A stretch of DNA of 64,000 nucleotides from Gonapodya prolifera JEL478 (GCA_001574975.1 KQ965748.1:65334-129333), one strand, 5' to 3'. Positions 31,501 to 46,101 are shown, numbered from the stretch's first letter. Notes: generated by a model from the letters alone, not told the origin. Made by a program: numbers and translations.

Positions 31501-33676
31501 GGAATTCACATAACTGGAACGTTACCAATGCGGGATGCTCACCTCGATTTGCGCCTTGGTCTGGTCCAACTCCTTCGGGAGCTTCTTCAACTGCTTCTCA
31601 CATTCCTCGATCTCTCGTTGCTATCGACCAAAGCGCGGTGAAAACCACACCATCAAAACCATCGACCAATATCACACCTTCGCCTCAAAGTTCGCCTTGG
31701 CCTCCTCCGCCTTCTTCCTAAGGACCTCTTCCTGGGCTTTTGCCGCCCCGCTCTTCTCCTCCAGCATCTTGTACTCGGCCTTCGCAACGTCGAGCGCGGA
31801 CTGCTTTTCGTTGCACTTTTCCACAAGCGGTGCCAGTTCGCGTTGCTTGACCTCGATTTCGCGCTGGAAGGGCTCGGTTTTACCTGGACGAACGGAAAGC
31901 GGTTGTTGAATCAAGACGTATGAGTGCGGCGAACGAGCGGTCGCACCCCGTAAGCTCTCGCGAATCGTTTCCAACACTTTATCCTCCCTCTCCTTGTCCT
32001 TGGCCAGGCGAGCCGCTTCGGCTTCCAGGTTGACAAGATCCTCTTCGGCGTGTTTAATCTTGGTTTCCAGTTCCGAAATGTCGTGCCGGCCCTACAACAA
32101 TTCCATTGTGTGACAACTGGTTGAGGTTATGACATCGGACGACCAGAACCAAGACAACTGACCGCGTCGCCCTGCTTTCGCAGCTTCTTGATCTTGGCTT
32201 TGAAGTGCTTTCGGTTCTCTTGAAGCTTGATGTCCTCTTTCTCCAAGGCCGCCATGGCCTTCAGCTCCTCGTTACAAGTCTCGCCAAGTTTCTACACGTC
32301 GTGAAGCCACAAGAGAGGATATCAATAATTCATACCCGAGTTCAGGTTGACGGGTTGCATCTCACTTTGTGCTCCTCGGCCAGCTTCTTGTGTTCCACTT
32401 CGGCTTCGTCGATTTCTTGCTGAAGACCAGAGTACTTTGAACGTTCATCCTCAAGCTTCTTGGTGATTTGGGACTAAACGGCACGCAATCAAATCAGGAG
32501 GGGGATCACGCAAAGGTAAGTTCGCGCCATTACTCACAACTTCCTCCTCATGTTCCTGAATGGTCTTCTGAGCCTTCATCGCGCCGACCTGGTAATACTT
32601 ATTCTTCAACCTGGCGAGCTCGTTCTCCTGCTTTACGAACTCCTCCGCCTCCCTCTTTCCGGGTTCCAGAGCATCACGCTCCTTCTCTGCCACGCGCGCC
32701 CGGGTAACAGCATGCTGCCGCTCCTCGTTGAAATCCTCGGCCAGCTTGCCCGCTTCTTCGATAGGTGTTTTGAGCGAAGCGGTCCCGATGATATCTTCGA
32801 GGTACTCGAGGAGACCTTCGTCGTGCTCGTTGACGGCTTTGGGTTTCATCAGGGCGATGGATTCGACTTCACCCTGTGCAGGGGAAGCAAAAGTATGGAG
32901 GATGTAGCGGTAGTGGAACAGTGAAACAAGAAGAGGCGAACCTGAAGGATGAGGAAACGTTTGTGGTCCAGGTCCACGCCTCGTTTGCGGAGGAGGTCGG
33001 TCACTTCGGTGAAGTTGGAGTTTCGTCCGTTGATGGTGTACTTAGAACTGTTATTGGCGAAGGCCGTCCGAGAGATGACGAGCTCGGTTCCGGGCACGAC
33101 GTCGTAGGCTAATCCGGGCTGCCAGAGGATATATATTGACGGGAACGATGACAGTGTGGCCCCGAACTAACCGTGAGGGCCAACTCACCTTATCAATAAT
33201 CTCGACAAAGTGTACTTCTACCGCGCAGAAGTCAAGATTCGGAAACTTTTGAGATTGGTGTATGAGTGCAGAGAGTTTTCCCTGTCGCATCTTCGAAGCT
33301 CGGAAACCGAATACGAAGAGAAGAGCATCGATGACGTTGGATTTCCCCGAACCATTCGGTCCGACGATCGAAGTAAATGACTGGAAGGAGTCGTCGGGTG
33401 GCGCGATGATGGAGGAATCGAGGAAAGTCGGGCAAGAGGTTAGCACACATGAAGGCCAAGTTCTCCACGACAGACACCCCGCCGACCGACCTTGTGAAAC
33501 GGTCCCACTTCGATCCGTCCCGCGTAGGATTTGAAGTTGTTGAGAATCATCCGTGTCATAATGAGACGTGCGCCAGAATGGAGCTGAGTGTCATCAAGCA
33601 GGGCGGTGTCTTCGTGGGCGTCCATCTGCGCTGCGTCCAATTGAGGCGGCTCGGCCTGTGCAGCTGCGCTCAGCAT
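28535..33676 (-). CDS. SMC4: Condensin subunit SMC4
   Basis: SMC4 pairs with SMC2 as the ATPase core of condensin, which compacts mitotic chromosomes. N-terminal head: [18 protein letters not shown], Walker [21 protein letters not shown], then [19 protein letters not shown] and [20 protein letters not shown]. Long coiled coils follow. The hinge reads [40 protein letters not shown] and [17 protein letters not shown]. The second coiled coil leads to the C-terminal head: [23 protein letters not shown] signature [23 protein letters not shown], Walker [19 protein letters not shown] and the D-loop and H-loop region [17 protein letters not shown]. The last intron (66 nt) joins ENTTK to [14 protein letters not shown], matching the usual SMC4 ending, with the stop at 28535. 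Roughly fifteen short introns, no breaks seen. [15 protein letters not shown] is diagnostic for SMC4 rather than SMC2. Confidence 0.93.
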
Positions 33677-34026
33677 CGAAGGTCGTTGTCGCGAAATCAG
33701 GTGGGTGAAGTGTTAATGTTGGGCCAAAGTTATCGTGCACGGTCCCCTGCGGTTTCAGAGCCCCAATTACAGTAATGTAAGGTAAATCATTTGGGATCGA
33801 TCATAACTTTCTATGGCGTTCCTTAAGAGCGTGAATTATCTGCACAAAGCTAAATGATTTGGGCCCCCTATCGACAAGTTTTTGATAGATTTTGAACTCT
33901 TTGAGTTATTCTATTGACTTGGGAGGAAGTGTTGGAAGAAAATCCATGAGATAATATGTGTTGCCTGTTCACTCGCGCTGACCCTTTGACAACATTTTAC
34001 ATATTCCGTGCCCCACCCATTGCCTC
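33677..34026. other. Spacer between SMC4 and F-box/ankyrin copy B
   Basis: AT-richer sequence between two divergent loci. Nothing recognisable beyond the expected SMC4 promoter. Confidence 0.4.
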
Positions 34027-35326
34027 ATGCCTCCACGAGCCGGTTTCAGACGATCTCACCGTGTTCGTTCTGAGCAGTCGGCGGCGCCCTTCGCCCCATT
34101 TCCCCTCCACCAACTCACTCCCGAAATCATTCTCTGGATCTCCACATACTGGAGCGGAACCTGCGCACTCGGCCTCCCAACCACATGTCTCAATCGACTG
34201 CTCTACTCGATCCTGTTGGATCCCGTGGCAATTGCTGCCCATGCCCTTCGGCGGTTTTATGCGCGGTCCAAAAAGCATTCGTGAAGGAAATCGTGCGAGC
34301 AGAATCAAACGGAGACTTTTGCTCGGCAGATTTTCTTTTCGCCAAGGGTGCAAACGTCGACAATTCAACATCCGTAACCCCTGCGTGGATGTCTCGTCAC
34401 AGGAAGTTTCATATCCCTCTCAGAGTAGCTTCTTCGTACGGAGCATCAAAGCAGTCAAATATCTTTATAACCGTGGAGCAAATATGGATGCACGCAACCC
34501 GGACGGTGATGCTGCAATTGAGGTGGCCTCCAAGGACGGTTACTGGGGTATTGTACAGCTTCTTGCATCTTTAGGTGCAAGGACGACAGAGTGGAGTCTG
34601 ATGATAGCAATCAGAACCCAGAAGGTGTCATTCGCCCACCTCATTCTCAGCTACACCCCTTCTGACATTCTCAAAACCCTGGAACCGATGATGCTCAAAC
34701 GCACTTCTTCTTGAAGGCGTGTAGACTCCCAAATATCAGCATTGTTGAATTACTGCTGATGCATGGAGTACCAGCGGATGCAGGTCCGCCACTGGATCCA
34801 GAATATCCACTTTCAATTTTCATTCACCCCCCACAGAGGCCAACTGATTGCAAGTTGAATGGGAAATGAGCAACTTGTACGACTCTTGGTTGAGTATGAG
34901 GGTGATGTCAATGCGCCGTTTGGGCACACACCTGCTCTGGACGAGAGAACTCTATCAGCATTCTTATGGGCCTGTCGAGTTGGGCATGAGCATATTGTTC
35001 GATTTCTATTAGATAATGGTGGAAAGAGCAACGTTTTATGACCTGGGACTGCCATCTACCATGCCTGTGTTGGGGGGAACATCAACATCGTTCGATTATT
35101 GATACAAAGGGGGGCAGACATTGATGCGAGTTCAAACCTGTCACGTGATCGTTCCCCTCTGCATGAGGCACAGCCTACGGAAGTGGCACAATTAATCTTG
35201 GACATGGGGGTGGATATCAAAGCCCGAGATATGACTGGAGAAACGGCCGTGGCTTGTTCACTACAATGTGGTAACGCTGCGGTTCTCGCATTTCTTTTGG
35301 ATCATGGCGCGGACGTCACAATATAA
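34027..35326 (+). pseudogene. F-box/ankyrin-repeat gene, decayed copy B
   Basis: The start frame gives MPPRAGFRRSHRVRSEQSAA then the F-box-like segment PLHQLTPEIILWISTYWSGT, GLPTTCLNRLLYSILLDPVA and HALRRFYARSKKHS with a stop. Conserved sequence resumes in a second frame (KAFVKEIVRAESNGDFCSAD) and again in a third (IKAVKYLYNRGANMDARNPD), then in later frames (QLVRLLVEYEGDVNAPFGHT; GHEHIVRFLLDNGGKSNVL; NINIVRLLIQRGADIDASSN; AVACSLQCGNAAVLAFLLDH). So the same protein as at 7784-9073 is spread over several frames with internal stops and no convincing introns. Order and spacing match copy A, which shows common origin. It lies between SMC4 and DBP3. Probably dead; a short ankyrin peptide (35099-35326) could still be translated. 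Confidence 0.7.
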
Positions 35327-35728
35327 GGATATCACACCAATGAAATCGGAAGGGTGAGTGCCTTTTATTTTGGAAGCTTTCGTTTTCGAAAGTGGGAAAA
35401 CCAAAAGCGTATTCTTATCGAGAGGCATGATTGCCCATATTGTAGCAATTTCCTTGGTATGACGTTCGTTCGAACGTATACTGACCGTTTATCCACCCGT
35501 GGGCATTGGTGTACCGGTCAACCACTCATGAGCCACAAAACTCAAACCCCCCCACACACTGCCCACTAGCCGTACACGCTCCGCCGTACGCAGCCGACGC
35601 AGATGACGGCGGCGGCGGCGTGCCGGCGGGTGGGGGGGTTGGGGGTGGAGGAAGGGCGGATGGGGGAGGTGTGGATGAGCTGGAGAGTTTGCAGTTGGCC
35701 GCAGCAGCAGTTTCTCTTTTGAGCGATC
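35327..35728. other. Spacer before DBP3
   Basis: Contains a run of GGC/GGT-type triplets and G-rich sequence (about 35600-35690) just ahead of the DBP3 start, likely in its promoter or 5' leader. No gene supported. Confidence 0.4.
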
Positions 35729-37816
<2,088 letters not shown>

Positions 37817-38013
37817 ACGACTCTCTGGTTGTGGAATCCAGGTACCGGGACGCGAGACTCTGTCACATAGTGGTAGATATTCTGTTAGATTTCTTTGGGC
37901 TCAGAAGTCCCTCGATTTAGACTTCAGAATGTACAAGTGTTTGTATTCACAATTCACTCTATTGTGGTTTAGGTCCCTGTGTTTCGAAACTGCAATCGTA
38001 CTTTCCCTGACAT

Positions 38014-39787
38014 GAACATCATCCGAACCCTCAGTGCGGACCTCCGCCATGCGATCGACCAGCGTGTCCAATACCGCGAGCTGCGGCGTTGCTTTCCTCA
38101 AATCGTCGTTGCGTCAGCTCGGGCTCGTGCGCGGCAAGCATGGACGGATCTGACACTGCAAAACCCCTTGATCCACCCGAATGGAACGAAGGTGTATCTC
38201 GTAGGCGCAGGTACGAAGTCGTTACGAGATAATATTGCTAAAAAATGCCGCTGATGGTGTTCCGATCAGGCCATTTCCTGCGCGAAAGTGGGGAACGGGT
38301 TTTAGAGATCGTTCGTGTTCCTGAAGCGGTTTTTGCAGTGAGACGCTTTATGACGGATGCGTTGATAGATGCGAGAAGTGAAGCCGGATGGCTTGGCGAT
38401 GGAGCTCGACCCGGGGCGGTGGGGTGAGAGCTCGATTCCACTTGCGTTGAATTCGTAAGTCACCCGAACAATATCGCCAAATAGCCCGACTGGATATGAT
38501 CAGACGACATCATGGGCGTATACCGTGGTATGAAATGAGCGCTTTCAACAGGCAGTATCGGTGAGGAATTGCGGCAACGGCCTCGAGTCCCTCATTATTA
38601 CCTCTGACGACGAACTCGATACTACAGAAAGATTTTTCGGCGCACAAATTAGTGAGTACCGAGTCTGACCACTTTCGACGAGTAATCTCTGCAATCGAAC
38701 ATTCGAGCACAGTCTGCCAGCCTCGGAATATATTTGGGCGCGGGATGTGGCCGACGAGGTGGGCACTTCTCAGCTCTGCCTGATGGACATGGAGATGGAA
38801 GATTTGATCGTGCCCACCATGATGGCGGAAGCTGGTACGGAAGACGTTCGGAGAGTAAGTTAAAACACGGTGTGTTGTGGACCCTCAATCATGCGATAAC
38901 GATGTTCGATTCATTCGTAGTACTTGATTGGGGCGGGAGCCGACTCATCATACGTGTAAGACCTGGCTTTCCCTCTGAGTTGGATCACACAAGGCAACAT
39001 TTCATGTCGCTGTTCTGTGCGTACCCAGGTTGTGGCCTATTGCTCGAGGAGCAAACGATTATGCTCATTTCCGGACCAAGATGACGGTAAGTAAAGTATT
39101 GCTAGCAATAACGTATGTGTCCTCTCACTCACCACTATACTTTAGGATCGATGGTCACGCATCTCGACCTACCTCAAAGCTGTTTGCACGAAGTACTCTC
39201 TACCTTTACCCGGGGAGGTCCCCATTGCCCGCGAGGGAGCCATCCGTCGGATGGAACTCGAATCTCGGAAACGATTGCGCGATTCCTTTCAGTTCTCGCG
39301 AGGTTCAGTGGAGGAGTGCGAGATGGAACTTGGTTTTCCCCAGATTGTTGCGACTGGACATGTGCCGACTCTGCTTTGGGAGGACGTGAGGACACCACGC
39401 ATTCTAGAGAAAGAAAGATTAATTCAGAGGGACGCTTTGCCGGAATATCATTACTGGGGACTTGGTCTGCGAGATGCAATTATGACCGAATACTTATGGG
39501 ACTTCTGCGAGGTTCTAGGGTCGCGCGCTCTCGAGAGCATTCGGGGCGATTTTCAATCAGGAATTGAGCAGACGACTGGGAATGTCAGCATACCTTCTGT
39601 TGATCAAGGACGAACGCTTGTAGCAATAATGGGGAAGTCGCACATATTTGGGGTCACACGATTTTGGGGCCAGGCTTCGGGGATGGAGGGCACTTCAAGC
39701 GTCTTGACGTCGCATCAACAAATGCGTAGATACCGGTATTTTTATTTGGAGAATGGATTTCAAAGACTTGCTGATATCGCAGAGTGA
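38014..39787 (+). CDS. TraB/PrgY-domain protein (TRABD-like)
   Basis: TraB-domain proteins carry two conserved G-x-x-H motifs thought to form part of a metal-dependent active site; eukaryotic members are linked to mitochondria or membranes. Here NPLIHPNGTKVYLVGA joined across a phase-1 intron to GHFLRESGERVLEIVRVPEA gives the first motif (GAGH, in place of GTAH). Middle exons read GLESLIITSDDELDTTERFF, ASEYIWARDVADEV and MMAEAGTEDVRR. The last large exon holds GLRDAIMTEYLWDFCEV, like the R-D-x-x-L/M-T-x-x-L segment, and GRTLVAIMGKSHIFGVTRFW, the second motif (G-x-x-H-x-x-G). The protein is divergent, and the stretch 38430-38560 was hard to splice. Bacterial PrgY proteins control pheromone signals; no function can be stated here. 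Confidence 0.6.
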
Positions 39788-40059
39788 CAATACGCAGAGA
39801 CCGTGTATACAATTTGACGAAATGATAATTCACAGATATGGTTGTCTGTGAGAGTGGGTAAACGATCGCGCTGAACACAAATTATGAATTCATCCTTGGA
39901 GCGATGATCTTCAATGGGTACCCTCGGCCTTTGACTCGGTTATATGGAAGCATCTTTTGAATTTTTCATTAATCGGGTAGTCGCAAGTTTCAATTCAATC
40001 AACGTCGGCTACAGACCGAGTGATGCAAATATACATCGTGCGTTCATTTTGTACATGTA

Positions 40060-42153
40060 TCAGAAATCCCAACATTCCGTATCATCATCACTCAACATGA
40101 CGTGATCAACTTCTCCTCGAAGGTACTGGTTCATGTAAGGCGGTCTGTTGGTAGGGTACGGCTCGGCCGGTGGACGCACTGAACCAATTGCATGCTGGAG
40201 TTTATAGGAATAGTGAAGCAGTAAGTGGCACCAACAAATGTCAACGAGTTCGTTGCAAACCAACGGTTCAAGAGCCAAACTCACAATTCAACATCCCTTC
40301 ACTGATGTGAACTTGACGTCCATCATCGGCGTCACTATTGTCATCACTATCACTGCCGACGTCATCAGGGTTCCGCTTGACGAGATTCAAAAGAGCATCT
40401 CGAAGTCGTTTTCCCTCTGCCTCGGCATTCATTTAGATGCTCGAGTTTTCGTTTGATCCAATCTGCGCTGATGGCCAGTCTTGGAACTTTTCAATGATTA
40501 CTTGCGGCTTAGAAATCGTCATACCTTAGCTCAACTTACTTTTGGTGGGTGTTATTTGGATCAATCTAGTATCAGAAGGAAGGTCTTGACCAAACACGTC
40601 CAGAAGGCAACGCGGATAGGTTGAAGGTAAGGTTCGAGCCGATGGATCCAAGCGGTCTTTATGTGGCGCATGCGAATAGAACTTTGATAATCGATTATTT
40701 CTCGTTCCTGGCCATTCCGTGCCCACCTAGAGGACAAGATCAAAGATTTCAACGGTTTTGGTAATCACTCTCATGATTGTTGCAGACTCACGTTTGCTTC
40801 ATCGCATCACATTCGGTCGATCGTTTGTCATAAAAACGACAAACGTTTATACCCAAGTACCAGTCGAAAAAGGTGAACCCAAACTCGCTCCTAACAATTT
40901 CCAATCGAGCATCTAAGAAATAACACGAGACCACAGTGGATATAAACATAATTCTCACCCGCTGGAAAGGTATCCCTATGTATAGTCTTTGTGGCATACT
41001 TGACATCTGTTACTTCGCATCATCGCCTGGTAAAATAAGCGGTCGGAGAAGGTTGGTGGCCAGTAGTCCGAGTTGATACCCCATTTAACGAGGAAAGTCC
41101 CCCGATGCCACTCCAGGATCTACAACTTTTATCGCAATGATCGAAAACAGGTGAATCCATGCATTAAGGTGTGATGCGTGCGATAATCGCAAGACGGAAC
41201 TTACGCCATGGCCTTGACACGACGACAGACTATCCGCATTTATCAATGTTTTGGCGTCGGATACGAAACGAAAAATGTTCAGCCAGATCCTGAGGAGATG
41301 CAACGAATTGAATCAAAGGTAGAGTGTGAAACATATTGGGACTCACTTTTCAGTGAAGAGAGGTAATTTTCTTGCTGGGACCTTTCTTCCTTGCGAGACT
41401 GGATTATTCCGCCCACCCTTTGTTGAGATATTCGGACCTATGAGGACATTAATTTGAGTACATACGTTTAGGCGTGAATCAAAATGGTATTTACCAGAGT
41501 TCGTAGTGCTCGTGAAGCGCTTCGACCAAGTGTCTTTGAGCTTCACCCATGTTTCTTCGGCGAGCGATCTTCCGTTTGACTTATGGATTTTTGTGTGGTG
41601 TTCTGTTCAACTGGACTCCTTGGCCTCTTCTGAACCGATGATGAAGAGCGACGCATCTGATCCTACTCACAAGTGAGACTAAAATTTCAGAAAACGCTCG
41701 ACTGGATATTACGCACCTCATCAACGTGAACACCAACGCTGTTGATTGTGGTGGCTGCAGGAGCAGCTTGGTTATTAAGTTGCTTCGCCAAGTCTTTCTC
41801 AGGCTAGTTAGTCGAGAAAGGAAAAAACAAGGCTCGGTTCAGTTGGTGGTGATAGCTGAACTGTGGATCACCCTCACATGAAAATCTTTGATGTCACGGG
41901 TAGGATCACGAAGGGGTTGGGACTGCTTCAAACAAACTACGCGAATAGACAGAAGAGCCGCGAAGACATCATCCGCACTCACCGTAAGGCCCTCCGGAGG
42001 CTGTGACGTTGTGTAAGCGGATGCAGACGCTTCGTTGTCCTCTTTGTAACTTGCGTTTCGGGAGCTCTCCAGTTGGCCACTCAACATTGGTCCCTGTTCA
42101 AAATTTTGGGTATTGGTCGAAGTCGCGATGGTTTGTAGAAAAGTGATAGGCAT
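40060..42153 (-). CDS. Unrecognised multi-exon protein
   Basis: A minus-strand gene with roughly ten short exons. The first (ATG 42153, MPITFLQTIATSTNTQ) is Ser/Thr/Gln-rich, with GLTVSADDVFAALLSIRVVC. Then EKDLAKQLNNQAAPAATTIN, NGRSLAEETWVKLKDTWSKR, IWLNIFRFVSDAKTLINADS and LNAWIHLFSIIAIKVVDPGV. Further on are RMRHIKTAWIHRLEPYLQPI, AEGKRLRDALLNLVKRNPDD with a Ser/Asp-rich patch, and the terminal exon PTNRPPYMNQYLRGEVDHVM ending ECWDF at 40060. Several joins are uncertain, and no domain is recognised. Codon quality of individual exons is good, so a real gene is likely, but boundaries are provisional. Confidence 0.45.
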
Positions 42154-42398
42154 CTTGAGGCAGCGAAAACGCCGAAATGAAAGAATTCAAGCAGATTCTG
42201 CGATGGATCGGAAGTAAGTGCTGGATGACCATCTACAAAGTCTTTGAGTTCCTCTTATACCTCATCCACGACTCGTGATGACTGGCCGGGTGCCTAGTGC
42301 TTGAGGACTTTGGAGTCGCGTTGTGGTGAGTTTATCGGTTCACTTGAGGGTGCTGTTGTTGGTGAGCTTACACTCTCTTCGCGCCATGCTTCGTCTGC

Positions 42399-43184
42399 TT
42401 GGTAGGGGCTTTTGGCAGACAGAAACGTCAGAGGAAACTGGAGCGGATTCAATCAAAATTGGTCACCGACATACCGTTCGCTCGAGCAGCCCCATGGCGA
42501 ATGCCTGTCGAACAACCAGCTCCTTTTTGCGGTAGTACCAGTCCTGGACCTCGTAGGTCCCGCCAGATATTTTCTCTGTGAGTTTGTACCACACGTCGCG
42601 GCTTCCAAGCGAGTGTGGTCAACGACGAGACTGTTCGAAGAGGGGGAACTGCCAAATCACTCGCTGTCCGACATTTCGCTGTCGCTATTTCATTGCGCCG
42701 TCGCGCCACCGGTCATAGTCTTGCTGTTTTTGGTCCAAACAGTGTCGACGGCCGGGATTCGCACACTCGGTGAGAACGTGAGACACGGGTGAGCGACAAA
42801 CAAGCGTACGTGAATTCTCGTCCAGTATGCATTGTAATCAGTCTCCGCCTAAAGTTTCAAACGATGATGATGCCCTCAGTCCGACTTAGCCAGGTTCAAC
42901 TTCGCTTCACATCCTCACCAACTGCACGCTCTGCTCAATCTGCCGATCCGCGTTTTCCTGCGGGCACAGAATCTGCGTGTGGAAGAGCTCGTTACGCAGT
43001 CTGTCCAGGATGCCCTGAAAATGTCGGCGGTGAGGCGAAACTCTTGGCACCTTCCACATCAACCCACGGAAGCGCCAACAGCAGCATGCGATCGCTTGGA
43101 GTCAAAGTCGCGCTCGATCTGCGCGAAAATGGGACGGAGTGTCATGTCGAGTGGAGGATTGGAGGAGATTGGAGTGTTATAAGT
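42399..43184 (+). CDS. Hypothetical small basic protein
   Basis: Exon 1 (MVGAFGRQKRQRKLERIQSK...) is strongly basic and ends at GTGAGTTTG near 42579. A middle frame reads TVRRGGTAKSLAVRHFAVAI. The last exon gives FNFASHPHQLHALLNLPIRV, FLRAQNLRVEELVTQSVQDA and LKMSAVRRNSWHLP, stopping at 43184. The last exon is the most protein-like part. The phase of the second intron does not resolve cleanly, so the model could be wrong in the middle. No family recognised. Confidence 0.3.
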
Positions 43185-43347
43185 CGATCGCTAAGGCCGA
43201 GGGATTCTCCGGGGTGTGGTACCCCATTCGAGCGGAGTGTTTGCTAAGGGAAACGTATTGCGGAGGAAGAAAATGCAGGGAAAATGCGGCTCTAGTTCTA
43301 TTAGATACGAACTCGCAAATAACTAAACAACTCTTGGCAGGCCACCC

Positions 43348-44833
43348 TCACAACAACGTCTCACCCAACGCGGACCTCACCAACCCACACCCAATACTAA
43401 CAGTCTGCAAAAGCCCGCCTTGGTCGCCAATGAGCGGGTTGACCTCCATGAGGTCCATTGCGACGAGCAGGCCCGTCTCGTGCAGGGCTTCGCAGATGTA
43501 GTGGCCCTCGCGGAACGTGAGGCCGCCACGGACGGGCGTACCGGTGGCGGGGATTACGGTGGGGTCGAGGGCTGGGGAGGGCGGGAGAGTGGAGCGGGGT
43601 AACGAGGAATATTGACGAATGTAAAACATCGCAAGAATATGCAGGTGGGAACGGATAAGTACCGTCGACGTCGAAGGAGAGGTGGATGGGTTTATCTCTT
43701 TTAGGAGCGATCTGATGAGGAAAAGTGAGTACCGCGTTCCCCAGGCCACGTAGGCGTTTGTCATGAACACTGAGCTTACGTGATCCAACGCCATTTCCAT
43801 GACGCGTCCGATACCCCACTTGTCCACTCTACTCCCAGATACTCGTGTCAGAGCACCCTTGTAGCGCGACGAGCGGGTCCACTCACTCGTGCATCGAGAA
43901 CGCCTTGATTCCCAACGACCTAATAATCTTCTTCTCACCGGGGTCCAAATCTACGCACACACCGATGGGTCACATCTCCGCAACCACCAAGAACCAACAC
44001 GGGAGATGAATGCTCACCTCTGAGCCCGATGTACACGATCCGGTCCGGTGTCAGACAAGGCCGCAACCACTCGAAGTGCGCCACGTTTGTCGTCCCGCCG
44101 AGACCGAGGAGGAAACTAACGGGGCACCCGTGGAGGTTCCCGCTGATAGTTGTCTCGGGGGTGTTTATATCCTGTACGGGGAGTTTAGTGCTCACATTCA
44201 CGACTTTGGGCGACACCAAAGACAGGAACATACCGCATGCGCGTCCACCCACACCACTCTCAAATCCCCATACACGCTCGCGCTCCCCGCCACCGTCCCC
44301 ATCCCCACCGAATGATCTCCGCCAATCGTGAGCGCAAAGGCGCCCTTGGCGCACGTGTCGCGGACTGAGGAAAAGACTCGCTGCGAGACGGACGAGACCC
44401 ACCGCGCGTTGCGGAGCCGGCCAACGAGAGGGTCGGACGCGGGGCGCAGGGAGTCGCAGGGGGGGAAGGATTCGTCCAGGGTGACTTCGTAGCCGAGGTC
44501 CTGTGGAGGATGGTCCGTGTGGGCTTGAGAATTAAACGGGACGTTGCCGCGACTGTTTTGAGAGGGTACGCACCTCGCTCTGCAGCTGCTCCAGCAATCC
44601 AAACTCAATCAAATGCCCGGGGCCCGTCTCGACGCCCCTCTTGGGCTGTCCGCCCGCTATACGTACGGTCGTGTCAACCTCAACTCGCACTCGCACCACG
44701 TATCGCCCGCAGATTGAGCAGACTCACAGAACGCGGCAGGCACGACGCCGACGGCGCGGCGTTTGAGAAACTTGTGGGAGAACTCGGGCGATGCAGATGC
44801 ATCCGACGGCGATTCGAGGGTGATGGAAGTCAT
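43348..44833 (-). CDS. Arginase
   Basis: Hydrolyses arginine to ornithine and urea with a binuclear manganese centre. Exon 1 gives [16 protein letters not shown] and VGVVPAAF; the next begins [20 protein letters not shown], the usual N-terminal signature. Metal-binding motifs: [24 protein letters not shown] followed after an intron by [15 protein letters not shown], and SFDVD joined across an intron to [20 protein letters not shown]. All Mn ligands (the H of GGDHS, D-x-H-x-D, D-x-D) are present. [11 protein letters not shown] has Cys where most arginases have Met. Length is near the usual 310-330 residues. Seven or so exons, intact. Agmatinase is less likely because of the arginase-type GNLHGxPVS loop. 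Confidence 0.9.
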
Positions 44834-45010
44834 TCGGAGGGGAACCTGTGACCGCAGACATCTTGTTTCATGATTCGTTGTTGGACACGTGCGTGTTTAT
44901 CGGCATTCTCATTCGTGTAAATTAAGTACATCAGTTTGGGAGAATGTGTAGATGTCCGAGGCTGGCCTTTGCCAATCCGTCGTTCCAATAACGTGACACC
45001 TGGTGCTTCG

Positions 45011-46101
45011 CTACTCGCGACTTTTTGTCCCGTGTGCCAGAACAAAAACAAGCCACCGCTTGGCTACAGAAAAGCGCAACACTGCCAGTATCCCCCAGAA
45101 AGCCCAACGCGCGACAACACGGGAAGGGTACGAAAACCCATCCCGCACCATGATATGTGGGAGTCTTTGAGTTCGAAACCGTTCGAGAAAGGCGAGGAAT
45201 CCGGGGAACACTTGGTTCGAAATGTCCGTGACCCCCACATCCACGAACCCCGCACGACGGAGATGGGCTTCGTAATGCGCGGGTCCAGGCCAGAGATTGG
45301 TGAGGGGGACATTTGTGGCGGTCATGATGAGGAGGAAAAGTGCCTGCATCAGGACAACTCCAAGGGTGGACACGGGGTTCCACCAATTCAGACTTTGCGT
45401 CCAGGGTTTCTCTCCGGCGATTATGTCGGCAAGCGCCAGTGTGCCACCTTCACGTAGCAGCTTTCTGTGCAATAAATGGAGAAAGTCCTCTCGTGTGCGG
45501 AAATGGTACGCGCAGTCGAGGCACGTCACAACGTCAAACTTGTTTTCTGATCCCCGAATGTCACCAGCACCACCACCCAGTTCAGAATCCGACGACCATG
45601 AATCTGGTCGCACCGCGTCGCCCTTCAAAAGCGTCACCTGACAGTCGCTCGGTCGCTGCACCCGCTTCTGGGCTGCGATGTAGTGGCTCTTCTCGTACGT
45701 GACTCCGACGTACCGGGCGGGCCGAAATTGTTGCAGAAACAGGTTGGTTTGGTCGCCACAGCCATATCCGGTGTCTGTCGTAGCACGAGAACGTCAGATG
45801 ACTTCGGTGTTTGTCAATTTCGAGTTGGATTGGACGGAATCATTACGAACCGAACCAGCTGCATCCCTGTGACACGCGAGCAATCTTTGCGAGAGTCATG
45901 GCAAGTCTTTTACACGCGTCTTGGAATGTATCGTCCTATTTTGGGTTCGCGAGTCTCATTTTTGGGGACGGGATTTGTCGAAACCGACGATTTCCTACTC
46001 ACCGGATCGCTCCACAGTCCCATGTTCAGCCACAGCGAGTCCGGACTCTGGTAGTTCAATTGGCGATGCGCCATTCCGTACGTTTCTTCCTCGCTTCCCA
46101 T
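45011..46101 (-). CDS. SAM-dependent methyltransferase with membrane segments
   Basis: Exon 1 (ATG 46101) carries MAHRQLNYQSPDSLWLNMGL. Exon 2 begins with motif I DTGYGCGDQTNLFLQQFRP and continues RYVGVTYEKSHYIAAQKR. Later motifs are VTLLKGDAVR, FDVVTCLDCAYHFRTREDFL and LLREGGTLALADIIAGE, so a class I Rossmann methyltransferase is secure. The C-terminal half has hydrophobic stretches, TLGVVLMQALFLLIMTA and VARWAFWGILAVLRFSVAKR, suggesting membrane attachment. The pattern recalls sterol, tocopherol or phospholipid-type methyltransferases, but the substrate cannot be told. The first intron runs from GTGAGTAGG near 46004 to the DTGYG exon. It starts 255 bp from divergent MOB1. Confidence 0.75.
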
